This document shows, in pieces, positions 44,342-52,678 of a DNA stretch of 64,000 nucleotides. Under the pieces are notes generated by a model, which did no database searches, was not told where the DNA came from, and saw only the letters and a program-made list of their open reading frames with translations. The DNA is taken from the NCBI GenBank assembly GCA_965216205.1, contig OZ244139.1, positions 5,146,001 through 5,210,000 of the forward strand, read 5' to 3'. Both the position numbers and the translations under genes were made by a program. The DNA comes from CADEDH01 sp965216205. Its GTDB lineage: Bacteria; Actinomycetota; Acidimicrobiia; Acidimicrobiales; SZUA-35. Each line of letters begins with the position of its first letter. The stretch's first letter is position 1.

Positions 44342-45199
44342 ATGGTGCCCGACGACAGTGTGCGGCTCACCGTCGTCTCTGACTCACACCTCTCGCCGAG
44401 GACGCCGGAGGCTGCGGCCAACTGGGCGGTCCTGGTGGGGCACGTCGAAGCGACGAAGCCCCACGCGGTGATCCACACCGGCGACATCGCTCGCGACGGG
44501 ACCAGCGGCGATGACGAGTTGCGCTACGCCCGCACCGAGGTCGATCGGCTGCCGGGCCCGGTGTTCGCGCTGCCCGGCAATCACGACCTCGGCGACAATC
44601 CGTGCGAGACCAATGCAGGATCGGATCACCTGATCACCGACGACCGGCTCGCCGCCTATCGGCGCCACTTCGGGGATGACCGGTGGGCCGTCGATCTGGG
44701 CGACTGGCGGCTGGTCGGCATCAACGCCCAGCTCTTCGGTTCCGGCCTCGACGCCGAGGCCGAGCAGTGGGCGTGGCTCCACGGCGAGCTCCCGGAATCG
44801 ACGGGGTCGGCGGTCGGCGGGCACCGTGCGGTGTTCCTCCACAAACCGTTGCTCCACTCCGACCCCCAGCCGGCGGAGCACGATCTGCCGATCCGCTATG
44901 TCCGGTCACCGCACCGGGAGCGACTGCTGGCGATGCTCGAGCGGGCGGGCGTCGAGCTGGTGGTGAGTGGTCACGTCCACCAGCATCACCGCCACCGAGC
45001 CCACGGCCTGGAGCACGTCTGGGTGCCGACGTCGTGGGCCACGCTGTCGGCGTCGATGCAGGCCACGATCGGGGAGCGCTGGGTCGGGGCGTTGGACGTG
45101 ACGCTGCGGGCCGATGGCTCGTTCGAGGTCGAGCCGGTGCGCCCCACCGACGTCGGTCAGCACATCATCGGGGAGACGATCCCCAACCCGTATCACTGA
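44342..45199 (+). CDS. calcineurin-like metallophosphoesterase
   Basis: About 285 residues. All metal motifs are present in order: SDSHLS (DxH), HTGDIARDG (GD), LPGNHDLGD (GNHD), FLHKPLLH and SGHVHQHH (GHxH). Members hydrolyse phosphodiesters such as cAMP or other phosphoesters. A Cys at DNPCETNAG is not in the core. It starts at ATG 44342. Its 3' end overlaps the converging DUF998 gene by 35 bp, which is long and means one of the two tails may be over-read. Confidence 0.88.
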   Translation: MVPDDSVRLTVVSDSHLSPRTPEAAANWAVLVGHVEATKPHAVIHTGDIARDGTSGDDELRYARTEVDRLPGPVFALPGNHDLGDNPCETNAGSDHLITDDRLAAYRRHFGDDRWAVDLGDWRLVGINAQLFGSGLDAEAEQWAWLHGELPESTGSAVGGHRAVFLHKPLLHSDPQPAEHDLPIRYVRSPHRERLLAMLERAGVELVVSGHVHQHHRHRAHGLEHVWVPTSWATLSASMQATIGERWVGALDVTLRADGSFEVEPVRPTDVGQHIIGETIPNPYH

Positions 45200-45794
45200 T
45201 CGGGGTGAGCGACGGTCGCGGCGGTTCGCCAGCGAGGCCCGACGGAGCTCGTAACCCGAGCAGCACGATCCACACATGGACCGCGGCGAGGCCGAGCCGT
45301 TGGAACAGTCCGGTGGGGAGGTCGGTGGGCATCAACAGCAGGCAGAGCGCTGCGACCCCGGCCGCGACCAGGCCGGTCCGTGCGAGGCGGGGGAACCTCG
45401 AGTCGAGCGATCGGAACGCCAGGAGGGGCGAGGCGACGAGGGCGGCGTAGCCCCCGATCGCCGCGAAACCGTGCCACCAGTTCAACGCGTCGCTGTACCC
45501 GAGGGGAGTTGCAGCCACGCCCAGCGTTGCGAGCGACGTGACGGTCGCGCTCATCGCAGCCCATCTCGCACGGAGGCGGAGCAGGACGGTGGCGAACGCG
45601 AACCCGAAGAATCCGAAGGCCACCAACCCAGACGTCATCAGCCACTGCACGTCGCTGCCGGCGCCAGCGAGGCGGCTGATCGGGTCGGGAACCGGCGAGT
45701 AGTCCCGGTCGGTGAGCCATCCACCGACCGCCCAGGCCGCGGTGAACGCAACCGGCCCGAGCACGGTGAGCAGGCCGATCGTTCGGTCACTCAC
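45165..45794 (-). CDS. DUF998-like integral membrane protein
   Basis: 209 residues with about six hydrophobic helices (TIGLLTVLGPVAFTAAWAVG at the start, then GLVAFGFFGFAFATVLLRLR and VWIVLLGLRAP near the end), consistent with DUF998. No catalytic motif is seen. GTG 45794 overlaps the amidohydrolase stop (GTGA), so it is the last gene of a three-gene operon with a luciferase-like enzyme and the amidohydrolase. It could be a transporter-like or signalling membrane protein. Confidence 0.7.
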   Translation of the reverse strand: MSDRTIGLLTVLGPVAFTAAWAVGGWLTDRDYSPVPDPISRLAGAGSDVQWLMTSGLVAFGFFGFAFATVLLRLRARWAAMSATVTSLATLGVAATPLGYSDALNWWHGFAAIGGYAALVASPLLAFRSLDSRFPRLARTGLVAAGVAALCLLLMPTDLPTGLFQRLGLAAVHVWIVLLGLRAPSGLAGEPPRPSLTPISDTGWGSSPR

Positions 45795-47278
45795 CCCGGC
45801 GGCACAGGGCTGGCGGTCGACCTCGGTGTCGTGTTCACGTTTGCTCTGGTCAAGAGGTCGCGGGCCGACTGCTGCGCTGCCGCCACCAGCGCCCGCTCGT
45901 CGAGCATGGTGAGGCGAGCCTCGTCGAGCAGGAACCGGCCGTCGACGATCACGTGCGAGAGGTGCCCCGGCATCGTGTTGAACACCAGTGCGCTGGCCAC
46001 CCGGTGGACGGGGGCGGTGAACACCGAGCGCAGATCGACCACCAGGAGATCGGCCCTGCGGCCCTCCTCGATCACCCCGATGTCGTCGGTCAGGCCGAAC
46101 GCTCGAGCCCCGCCCCGGCAGGCCATGGTGATGGCCTCCTCCGGCTGGACCGCCACCGGGTCGAGCCCGTGGACCTTCTGCAGCAGGGCGGTGGCCTTCA
46201 GCACCTCGAACATGTCCTGCCGGTTGTTGCTGCCCGGCCCGTCGCTGGCGAGCGCGATCGGGATGCCCCGGGCCCGCATGTCGAGAATGCGGGCCACACC
46301 GGAGGCGAGGTACATGTTCGACACGGGGCAGTGGACCACCACCGCGCCCCGGGCGGCGATGAGGTCGAGCTCGTCGTCGTCGAGCCACACGCTGTGGGCG
46401 AGCTGGGTGTCGGGGCCGAGGGCCCCGAGGCGGTCGAGCCACGGCACGTGCCGGGCGCCGCGCTCGTCGAGGCTCATCGTCACCTCCACCTCGGTCTCGG
46501 CGCAGTGGGTGTGGGTGCCACAACCCCAGCGGGTGGCGGCGTCGGTGGTGACGCGCATCGCCTCGTCGGAGCAGCCCCACGGGATCAGGGGGGCGAGCTC
46601 GATCCGGATCCGGTCGCCGTCGTGGCCGTGCCACCGCTGGCGGACCCGTTCGGTTCGGGCCACGACGGTCTCGGCCGTCTCCATCATCATCGGCTCGTAG
46701 TTGCGGTCGGCCCACCCCCGGGCGAGGAGGTAACGGGTGCCGACCTGGTCGGCGGCCGTGCACGTGGCCTCGTCGATGCCGGTGCCGTCGCCGATGGCAT
46801 CGAGGTGGACGTACTGGTGGTCGAGGATCGACGTTGCGCCGCCCCGCACGTTCTCCGCCATCCCCACCAGCGCCGCCAGATACGACGAGCGCTCGTCGAG
46901 CTCGATCGCCCCGGGCCAGATGCAGTCGTGGAGCCAGTCGAGCAGGGCGCGATCGTCGGCGAGACCGCGGAAGAACGTCTGGAAGAGGTGGGTGTGGGCG
47001 TTGACCATGCCCGGCATGACCGCCCCGCCGGTGGCGTCGATGACCCGGCCGGCACCGGCGATGACGCCGGGCGGTGGCTCGCCCTCCCCGACCCGGGCGA
47101 TCCGGTCGCCGACCACGTGGACCCAGCCCGGTTCGTGGATGGTGAAGCGATCGTCGACCGTCAGCACCGCCCCACCGTGGATGAGCGTGGATGGAGGCCG
47201 CTCCGGTGGGCGGATGACGATGTCGTCGCCGAAGGGCGCAGACTGGCCGTCGGAGATGATCGGGTCGGGGGCGCTCAC
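45791..47278 (-). CDS. TRZ/ATZ-type amidohydrolase (8-oxoguanine-deaminase-like)
   Basis: 495 residues. Motifs in order: MVNAHTHLFQTFFRG, LDHQYVHLDA, GTHTHCAETE, VHCPVSNMYLASG and ALASDGPGSNN. These match the cyclic amidohydrolase family that includes 8-oxoguanine deaminase and triazine hydrolases. It would deaminate or dehalogenate an aromatic N-heterocycle. The N-terminal 40 residues are an extension. GTG 47278 overlaps the luciferase-like stop (GTGA). The operon couples a flavin oxidoreductase, a ring hydrolase and a membrane protein. Confidence 0.87.
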   Translation of the reverse strand: MSAPDPIISDGQSAPFGDDIVIRPPERPPSTLIHGGAVLTVDDRFTIHEPGWVHVVGDRIARVGEGEPPPGVIAGAGRVIDATGGAVMPGMVNAHTHLFQTFFRGLADDRALLDWLHDCIWPGAIELDERSSYLAALVGMAENVRGGATSILDHQYVHLDAIGDGTGIDEATCTAADQVGTRYLLARGWADRNYEPMMMETAETVVARTERVRQRWHGHDGDRIRIELAPLIPWGCSDEAMRVTTDAATRWGCGTHTHCAETEVEVTMSLDERGARHVPWLDRLGALGPDTQLAHSVWLDDDELDLIAARGAVVVHCPVSNMYLASGVARILDMRARGIPIALASDGPGSNNRQDMFEVLKATALLQKVHGLDPVAVQPEEAITMACRGGARAFGLTDDIGVIEEGRRADLLVVDLRSVFTAPVHRVASALVFNTMPGHLSHVIVDGRFLLDEARLTMLDERALVAAAQQSARDLLTRANVNTTPRSTASPVPPG

Positions 47279-48333
47279 GTGGGCCACCACCCGCCGAACG
47301 CGTCGACCACCGGCTCGATGTCGTCCATGATCGGGTAGAGGATCGGGCAGGTGATCCCGGCGTCGATGTAGGCGGCCACGGCGTCGCGGCACTCGCTGGT
47401 GGAGCCGACGGCCATCAGCTTGCGGACCAGCTCGTCGGGGATGAGGTGGGCGGCCCGGCGGTAGTCGGCCTCGGTTGCCGGCCAGCCCACGACCTCCTTG
47501 ACCCGCGCCACCAGCTCGGGGTCGGCACCGGATGCCTCCACGATGTGGGGTTCGGTACCGAGGTAGTAGGCCACGAGCGACTTGCCGACGGTGAGGGCCT
47601 GGTCGGGGTCGGAGTCGGACAGGGCACACACGAGCAGCTCGGGCCGGTCCACGTCGGCCAGGGTCCTGCCCGCCTTGGCGGCGCCGGCCTCGACCCGGGC
47701 GACGGCGTCGGCGATGTAGTCGGTGGAGACCACGTAGTTGAGCACGGGCCCGTCGCAGATCTCGCCCGACAGCTCGAGCATCCTCGGTCCGGTGGCGCCG
47801 ATGTAGATCGGGATGTTGCGAGGTGTCCCCGCCGAGGGGCCGTAGGCGACGTCGAGCCGGACCCGATCGAGGTGCACGAACTCACCCTCGTAGCTGACCT
47901 CCTCCATCGTGAAGAGCTGGCGGATCGCCTCGATGTTCTCCCGCATCGCGGTCAGCGGCTTGCGGCGATCGGCCCCGACCCTGCTGGCTATCGGCTCCCA
48001 CCACGCGCCGAGGCCGAGCATCACCCGGCTCTCGCCATCGGGGGTGAGGCCGCCGAGCTCCCACATCGTGCTCCACGTGGCGGCGATCACCGCCGGGTTG
48101 CGGGTGTAGATCGGGAGCACACCGCTGCCGATCCGGAGGCGGGACGTGGTGGCGAGCAGGGCCGACATGAGTACCACGCAATCGCGTGCGAGGCGGGTGT
48201 CGGCCTGCCAGATCTCGGTGAACCCGCGCTCCTCGGCGTAGCGGGCCACGGCGAGCTCGTAGGCGATGTCGTGCTTGTCCTGCAGGTACAGCGCCATCCG
48301 GGGGCTGCCGTCGGTGGACCCGTCCGTAGTCAT
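47275..48333 (-). CDS. luciferase-like (LLM) flavin/F420-dependent oxidoreductase
   Basis: 352 residues. LLM signature: ARYAEERGFTEIWQADTR, RLRIGSGVLPIYTRNP, RVMLGLGAWWEP and IPIYIGATGPRMLELSG. It resembles the methylene-tetrahydromethanopterin-reductase-like branch, which in actinobacteria usually uses F420. Downstream in the operon is a ring amidohydrolase, so it may reduce or oxidise the same ring. ATG 48333 is chosen over a later in-frame ATG at 48297; neither has a strong ribosome-binding site. The paralogous LLM enzyme at 49533-50687 is in a different subgroup. Confidence 0.87.
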   Translation of the reverse strand: MTTDGSTDGSPRMALYLQDKHDIAYELAVARYAEERGFTEIWQADTRLARDCVVLMSALLATTSRLRIGSGVLPIYTRNPAVIAATWSTMWELGGLTPDGESRVMLGLGAWWEPIASRVGADRRKPLTAMRENIEAIRQLFTMEEVSYEGEFVHLDRVRLDVAYGPSAGTPRNIPIYIGATGPRMLELSGEICDGPVLNYVVSTDYIADAVARVEAGAAKAGRTLADVDRPELLVCALSDSDPDQALTVGKSLVAYYLGTEPHIVEASGADPELVARVKEVVGWPATEADYRRAAHLIPDELVRKLMAVGSTSECRDAVAAYIDAGITCPILYPIMDDIEPVVDAFGGWWPT

Positions 48334-48379
48334 CGCCGACGAGGCTAACAACCAGCCTCGGTCCTACCCTTGATCGCCG

Positions 48380-49000
48380 ATGCGGGTGCTGGTGGCCAAC
48401 GGGTACGGGCTCGACGAGCCGAGCGACGCGGTCGACCGGGTGGTCGACCAGCTCGGACGCGGCGGCCACGACGTGGATCGGCTCGACCTCGCCGAGGCCG
48501 GGTTCGACGAGTTCATGACAGCCGCCGAGCGGACCGCGTACCACACCGACGATCCGCTGATCACGCCCGAAGCGGCAGCGGCCGCCGACCTGGTGCGGGC
48601 GGCGACGGGGATCGTGATCGTCTACCCGATCGTCCACGGCACCGGTCCGCCCCGGGTGAAGAGCTTCATCGAGCGGGTGTTCGTGCTCGGCGTCAGCTTC
48701 GAGTTCCTGCCGTCGGGCCGCATCACCGGCGCCCTCCACCACATGGAACGAGCGCTCGTCATCGGCACCGCCCCCCACGCCGGCGCGCACGCTGGTGCCA
48801 GACACCTCGTGCGGAGGTGGTGGCGACCCCCGCACGATGTGTCTGGCACCAGCGTGCGGGGGTGGAGCTCGTTCGGGCGGTGCTTGGCCCGGTCGTTTCA
48901 TCTCAGCTCGAACCGGGCGTGTCGGGCGCGCTACGTGGGCGCGTCGCTCGACCACGACGGCGGGTGGACGAAGGTGGAGACGGAGCTCAAGCGGTGGTGA
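48380..49000 (+). CDS. flavodoxin-like NAD(P)H oxidoreductase carrying a palindromic insert
   Basis: 206 residues. MRVLVANGYGLDEPSDAVDR at the start, GIVIVYPIVHGTGPPRVKSF and ERVFVLGVSFEFLP are the FMN-binding NQO/flavodoxin-like pattern. After ERALVIGTA the chain passes through about 24 residues (from about 136 to 159) encoded by a palindromic repeat, then resumes a normal family C-terminus (LARSFHLSSNRACRARYVGA). The frame stays open. The insert falls where the paralogous neighbour has a short loop. It overlaps that neighbour (minus strand) by 14 bp. Confidence 0.75.
   Translation: MRVLVANGYGLDEPSDAVDRVVDQLGRGGHDVDRLDLAEAGFDEFMTAAERTAYHTDDPLITPEAAAAADLVRAATGIVIVYPIVHGTGPPRVKSFIERVFVLGVSFEFLPSGRITGALHHMERALVIGTAPHAGAHAGARHLVRRWWRPPHDVSGTSVRGWSSFGRCLARSFHLSSNRACRARYVGASLDHDGGWTKVETELKRW
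48786..48858. repeat. 73-bp palindrome of the GTGCCAGACAC family, inside a gene
   Basis: Arms of 28 bp at 48786-48813 and 48831-48858 match as inverted repeats with one mismatch (A/C); the loop is 17 nt. The core GGTGCCAGACAC and its complement are the same as at 11531-11607, though the outer arm bases differ. This copy is wholly within the flavodoxin-like coding region and read in frame. Confidence 0.88.
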
Positions 49001-49466
49001 GCCGCTGGGCCACCCGGTCGAGGTGGGCTGCGGTCTCGGCCTGGGTGCGACGGTCGATCTTGTAGAGCGGCAACCACTCGAAGCCGGCGTTCCGGTGACA
49101 GTGCCCGAGCACCACCGTCCTCAGATACCGGCGACCCCACTCCCCCTGCAGCAGGTTGATCCACCTGGACGAACCGCACGTGGTGACCGCGGTGAGTCGC
49201 CGAACGCCGGCGAGGGCGGCGGGCTCGCCGAGCACGCTGTGGACCCAGTCGAGCAGCATCGCCGGCAGGCCACCGGACCACGTCGGATACACCAGCAGCA
49301 ACCCGGTCGCGTCGACCAGGTCGTCGTGCGTGGGGCGCTCGCCCTGGGCCAACCGGTACGACTCGAACGGTCGCCGGTCGGCGTCGAGAGCGGCCACCAG
49401 CCGATCGCGGAGCGCGGCGTTGTAGCTGTCCTCCAGCGGGTGGGCCTGCACCAGCAGCAGGGTCAT
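48987..49466 (-). CDS. flavodoxin-like NAD(P)H oxidoreductase (second copy)
   Basis: 159 residues. TLLLVQAHPLEDSYNAALRD, LLLVYPTWSGGLPAMLLDW and TCGSSRWINLL are the NQO/flavodoxin-like motifs, with the usual short segment where its convergent paralogue has the insert. It may transfer electrons from NAD(P)H through FMN to a quinone or other acceptor. ATG 49466 is preferred to an upstream ATG at 49493. A CATCGCAG short repeat lies just upstream. Confidence 0.85.
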   Translation of the reverse strand: MTLLLVQAHPLEDSYNAALRDRLVAALDADRRPFESYRLAQGERPTHDDLVDATGLLLVYPTWSGGLPAMLLDWVHSVLGEPAALAGVRRLTAVTTCGSSRWINLLQGEWGRRYLRTVVLGHCHRNAGFEWLPLYKIDRRTQAETAAHLDRVAQRLTTA

Positions 49467-49513
49467 CGCAGCAGCATCATCGCAGCAGGGCATCGCAGCA
49501 CGGTCATCGCAGC
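49464..49513. repeat. short degenerate CATCGCAG repeat
   Basis: CATCGCAG occurs four times in about 45 bp between the starts and stops of two minus-strand genes (49466 and 49533). It includes the start codon region of the flavodoxin-like gene. It could be slippage or a weak binding-site cluster; no other feature is visible. Confidence 0.4.
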
Positions 49514-49532
49514 GGGTCGGGCTCGGCTGCGA

Positions 49533-50687
49533 TCAGTCGAGCTGGGGCAGGACGCCGTCGGCGATCCGATGGAGCTGGTCGTCGACCCGGTCGTAGCTGT
49601 CGCCGGGCATCGCCGGGAACAGCACCAGGTTCTCCACACCGCCGAGCTGTTGGCGGTACCACTCGATCCCCTCGGCCACGTCGTCGGCGGTGCCGATCAG
49701 CCACACCTTGTTGTCGAGCGACTCCTCGAGCGTGGGGATGAGCCCCGCTGCCGCCGGTTTGCCGTCGGCGCCCATGTAGCCCCGACTCCAGCCGTAGGGC
49801 CCGAGGAACTTCCAGTACTCGTCGTGCCCGTCGCGGACGGTGGTCACCGCTTCCTCGTAGCTGTCGGCCACGCACGTGTTGACCACCAGCATCCGCTTCT
49901 CCCCCGGCGCCAGCGCCTGGCCGTGCGACTCCTCGTAGAGCTCGCCGAACCGATCCCAGAACTGCTTCACGAACGCGTGGTGCTTCAACCAGAACACGCC
50001 ACCCCAACCGCCACGAGGTACCACCTCGAGCGTCGGGGGCGACGTGATCGCCTGCCACATCTCGTAGGGGTAGAGCGGGCGCGGGACGAGGCTGAGGGTC
50101 TCGACGAAACCACCACGATCGGGGATGCCGGGCGGTGGGAAGTCGTAGACCTCGCCGTGGAACGAGAACGTCTCGTTGTCGAGCGAGAGGCGCAGCACCT
50201 CGACCGCTTCGGCGAACTGCTTGCGGTTGTGGGCATCGGCCGCGGCCTGGTCGGGGTTGTCGAAGCTCCCGATCGTGGTGCCCAGCGGCTGCGCCTCGCG
50301 GGGCACGGTGCCCCGTCCGATCCCGAGGATCCCCCGTCCCTTCGAGATGTTGTGCAGCGTGGCGAAGTCCTCGGCGAGTCGGATCGGGTGCCACTGGCCC
50401 ACGATGTTGAACATCGTGCCGATCCTGATCCGCTCGGTCCGCTCGGCGAGGATCGCGCCGGTCATCAGCCCGTTGGGGACGACCTCGTAGCCCTCGTACT
50501 GGAAGTGGTGCTCGGTCAGCCAGAAGCTGTCGAAGCCGAGCCGGTCGCACAGGACGCCCGTGTCGAGGATCCGTTCGGTCGTGGCCCACATGGTCTTGGC
50601 GTCGTAGCGACGATCGGTGGGGGCCGGCAGCCCGGCTCCCGCATCGTCCATCTCCACCCCGCCGAACAGGAACACCCCGGTGCGCAT
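49533..50687 (-). CDS. luciferase-like (LLM) monooxygenase
   Basis: 384 residues. LLM motifs: GFDSFWLTEHHFQYEGYE, RIRIGTMFNIVGQWHPIR and GILGIGRGTVPREAQPLG. The EHHF and WHPIR segments fit the flavin-dependent alkanal-monooxygenase branch better than F420 enzymes. The C-terminus contains DGHDEYWKFLGPYGWSRG and IEWYRQQLGGVENLVLFP. It is a single gene; its start (ATG 50687) faces the ABC importer operon across 220 bp, which probably holds both promoters. An earlier ATG at 50747 is less likely. Confidence 0.87.
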   Translation of the reverse strand: MRTGVFLFGGVEMDDAGAGLPAPTDRRYDAKTMWATTERILDTGVLCDRLGFDSFWLTEHHFQYEGYEVVPNGLMTGAILAERTERIRIGTMFNIVGQWHPIRLAEDFATLHNISKGRGILGIGRGTVPREAQPLGTTIGSFDNPDQAAADAHNRKQFAEAVEVLRLSLDNETFSFHGEVYDFPPPGIPDRGGFVETLSLVPRPLYPYEMWQAITSPPTLEVVPRGGWGGVFWLKHHAFVKQFWDRFGELYEESHGQALAPGEKRMLVVNTCVADSYEEAVTTVRDGHDEYWKFLGPYGWSRGYMGADGKPAAAGLIPTLEESLDNKVWLIGTADDVAEGIEWYRQQLGGVENLVLFPAMPGDSYDRVDDQLHRIADGVLPQLD

Positions 50688-50907
50688 GCCGCCCACTGTA
50701 GAGCGGGTCCGGGGCCGCCGGCCGCTGCATCGACGCCAGGCCAGCATCGCCAGATTCGATCGGCGGCATCGCCGACGCTGCTGTTACGGGCGCGTCGCGG
50801 CTGTGCGAACAACTGGGATCCTCCCTGCTCGCAGCGTGATACCTCGGCGTGACGCAGGTAACGTTTCTGTTCGGCGACCGATTGGCGCCACTGGTGGTAC
50901 GACGACC

Positions 50908-51663
50908 GTGAGCAACGACGACAGAGCCCCTGCCCCGTCCCTCGCCTTCGACGGGATCGGCATGGTCTTCCCCGACGGGACCGAGACCCTGATCGACATC
51001 GACCTCTCGATCCACAAGGGCGAGTTCGTGACGATCGTCGGCCCGTCCGGATGCGGCAAGTCGACCCTGCTGAAGATCGCGTCGGGGCTGCTCGAGCCCA
51101 CCTCCGGCACCGTCGCCGTCGACCGTGACCGCTTGGGGTACGTCTTCCAGGACGCCACCCTCCTCCAGTGGCGAACCGTGCGGGAGAACGTGGAGCTGCT
51201 CGCCGAGCTCCACGGCTACGGCAAGAGCGAGCGCACACAGCTCGCCCAGGATGCGATCGAGACGGTCGGCCTCGCCGGGTTCGAGAACCACTACCCGAAG
51301 TCGCTGTCGGGCGGCATGAAGATGCGGGCCTCGCTGGCGAGGACGCTCACGCTCAAGCCGCCGGTCTTCCTGTTCGACGAGCCGTTCGGCGCCGTCGACG
51401 AGATCACCCGGGAGCGGCTCAACGAGGAGACCCAGCAGCTCTTCCAGGCCGAGGGGTTCGCCGGCCTGTTCATCACCCACTCGATCAGCGAGGCCGTGTT
51501 CATGAGCACCCGGGTGCTGGTGATGTCGGCCCGACCCGGCCGGCTGGTGGCCAGCTATGACGTGCCGTTCGACTACCCCCGATCGCCAGACCTCCGCTTC
51601 GATCCGGAGTTCGCGAAGCTGAGCGGCGAGATCAACGCCGCGTTGCGAGGAGCGTCCGTATGA
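50908..51663 (+). CDS. ABC importer ATPase (nitrate/sulfonate/taurine family)
   Basis: 251 residues. Walker A GPSGCGKSTLL, Q-loop VFQDATLLQWRTVREN, signature LSGGMKMRASLART and Walker B VFLFDEPFGAVDE. This is the SsuB/TauB/NrtD pattern, which also includes aromatic and pyrimidine-precursor importers. GTG 50908 follows GGTGG. Its TGA overlaps the permease ATG (ATGA). The upstream 220-bp gap has no clear -35/-10 pair in the actinobacterial sense. Confidence 0.92.
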   Translation: MSNDDRAPAPSLAFDGIGMVFPDGTETLIDIDLSIHKGEFVTIVGPSGCGKSTLLKIASGLLEPTSGTVAVDRDRLGYVFQDATLLQWRTVRENVELLAELHGYGKSERTQLAQDAIETVGLAGFENHYPKSLSGGMKMRASLARTLTLKPPVFLFDEPFGAVDEITRERLNEETQQLFQAEGFAGLFITHSISEAVFMSTRVLVMSARPGRLVASYDVPFDYPRSPDLRFDPEFAKLSGEINAALRGASV

Positions 51664-52583
51664 CGACCGTCGGTGACGACCCCATCAGCAGCGAGGCGCC
51701 GGTGAGCGACCTGCTCGACGAGACCTCCGCCGACGCGACGGCCACCCTGCCCGATGACGCACCCCGGGCGGGTGACCGGCCGAGCCGGACCAGTTGGTTC
51801 CTGCGGACGATCGTGCCGCCGATCGCGCTGGGGGCCCTCCTGCTCGGCGGGTGGTACGCGGTCACCTATCTCGTGCTCGACGAGCGGCGGCGGTTCCTGC
51901 TCGAGCCGCCGCACAAGGTGCTGCAGAACGGCTTCCTCGATTGGGAGGTCTTCTCCGAGATCCTCTTGGCCCTGTGGTCCAGCACCCGGGTGGCGATGAT
52001 CGGCCTCGCGATCGCCATCGCACTCGGTTTCCTGCTCGCCATCACGATGAGCCAGGCGAAGGTCGTCGAGCGGGCGATCTTCCCCTACATGGTCACGCTC
52101 CAGGCGATCCCGATCCTCGCCCTCGTACCGCTCATCCAGTTCTGGTGGGGCACCGGCCAGGCGTCGCGGGTGATCGTGTGCGTGATCATCGCCATCTTCC
52201 CGATCATCGTGAACACCCTGTTCGGCCTGCTGTCGGCCGAACCGGCCGTCCACGACCTCTTCACCCTGCACAATGCGAGCAGGATGACGAGGTTGCGCAA
52301 GCTGATGTTCCCCGCCGCGTTGCCTGCCGTGTTCGCAGGACTCCGGATCTCGGCGGGCCTGTCGGTCATCGGTGCGATCGTGGGCGACTTCTTCTTCGGG
52401 AAGGGCGACAAGGGCATCGGTCAGCTCCTCCGCAAGTTCGCGAACGACCTCGACGGCGAGCAGTTGCTGGCATCGATCGTGATGTCGTCGGTGCTCGGTG
52501 TCGCCGTCTTCCTGTTCTTCGGCTGGCTCCAGAACCGGATCATCGGCAGGTGGCACGACTCCGCCGGAGGTGGCGGCCGGTAG
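51660..52583 (+). CDS. ABC importer permease (nitrate/sulfonate/taurine family)
   Basis: 307 residues. A cytoplasmic N-terminus (about 45 residues, Asp/Ala-rich) is followed by about six membrane helices. The EAA-type loop is present as LHNASRMTRLRKLMFPAALP and then VFAGLRISAGLSVIGAIVG. With the ATPase and lipoprotein it makes a complete importer. It overlaps the ATPase gene and is followed after 95 bp by the binding-protein gene; two small hairpins in that gap may raise or limit expression. Confidence 0.92.
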   Translation: MTTVGDDPISSEAPVSDLLDETSADATATLPDDAPRAGDRPSRTSWFLRTIVPPIALGALLLGGWYAVTYLVLDERRRFLLEPPHKVLQNGFLDWEVFSEILLALWSSTRVAMIGLAIAIALGFLLAITMSQAKVVERAIFPYMVTLQAIPILALVPLIQFWWGTGQASRVIVCVIIAIFPIIVNTLFGLLSAEPAVHDLFTLHNASRMTRLRKLMFPAALPAVFAGLRISAGLSVIGAIVGDFFFGKGDKGIGQLLRKFANDLDGEQLLASIVMSSVLGVAVFLFFGWLQNRIIGRWHDSAGGGGR

Positions 52584-52678
52584 GTCGGCTCCGAAGGAGC
52601 GGCGATCGGCGTAGGGTCTCCGCAGAACTCCACGATCTTTGGCGCGCTGCGCCGAGAACCAACCCATTGGGAGAGGCA

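Noticed and set aside
50688..50907. Defined -35/-10 promoter for the ABC importer operon
   Set aside because: No convincing pair of hexamers; actinobacterial promoters are weakly conserved, so none is called.
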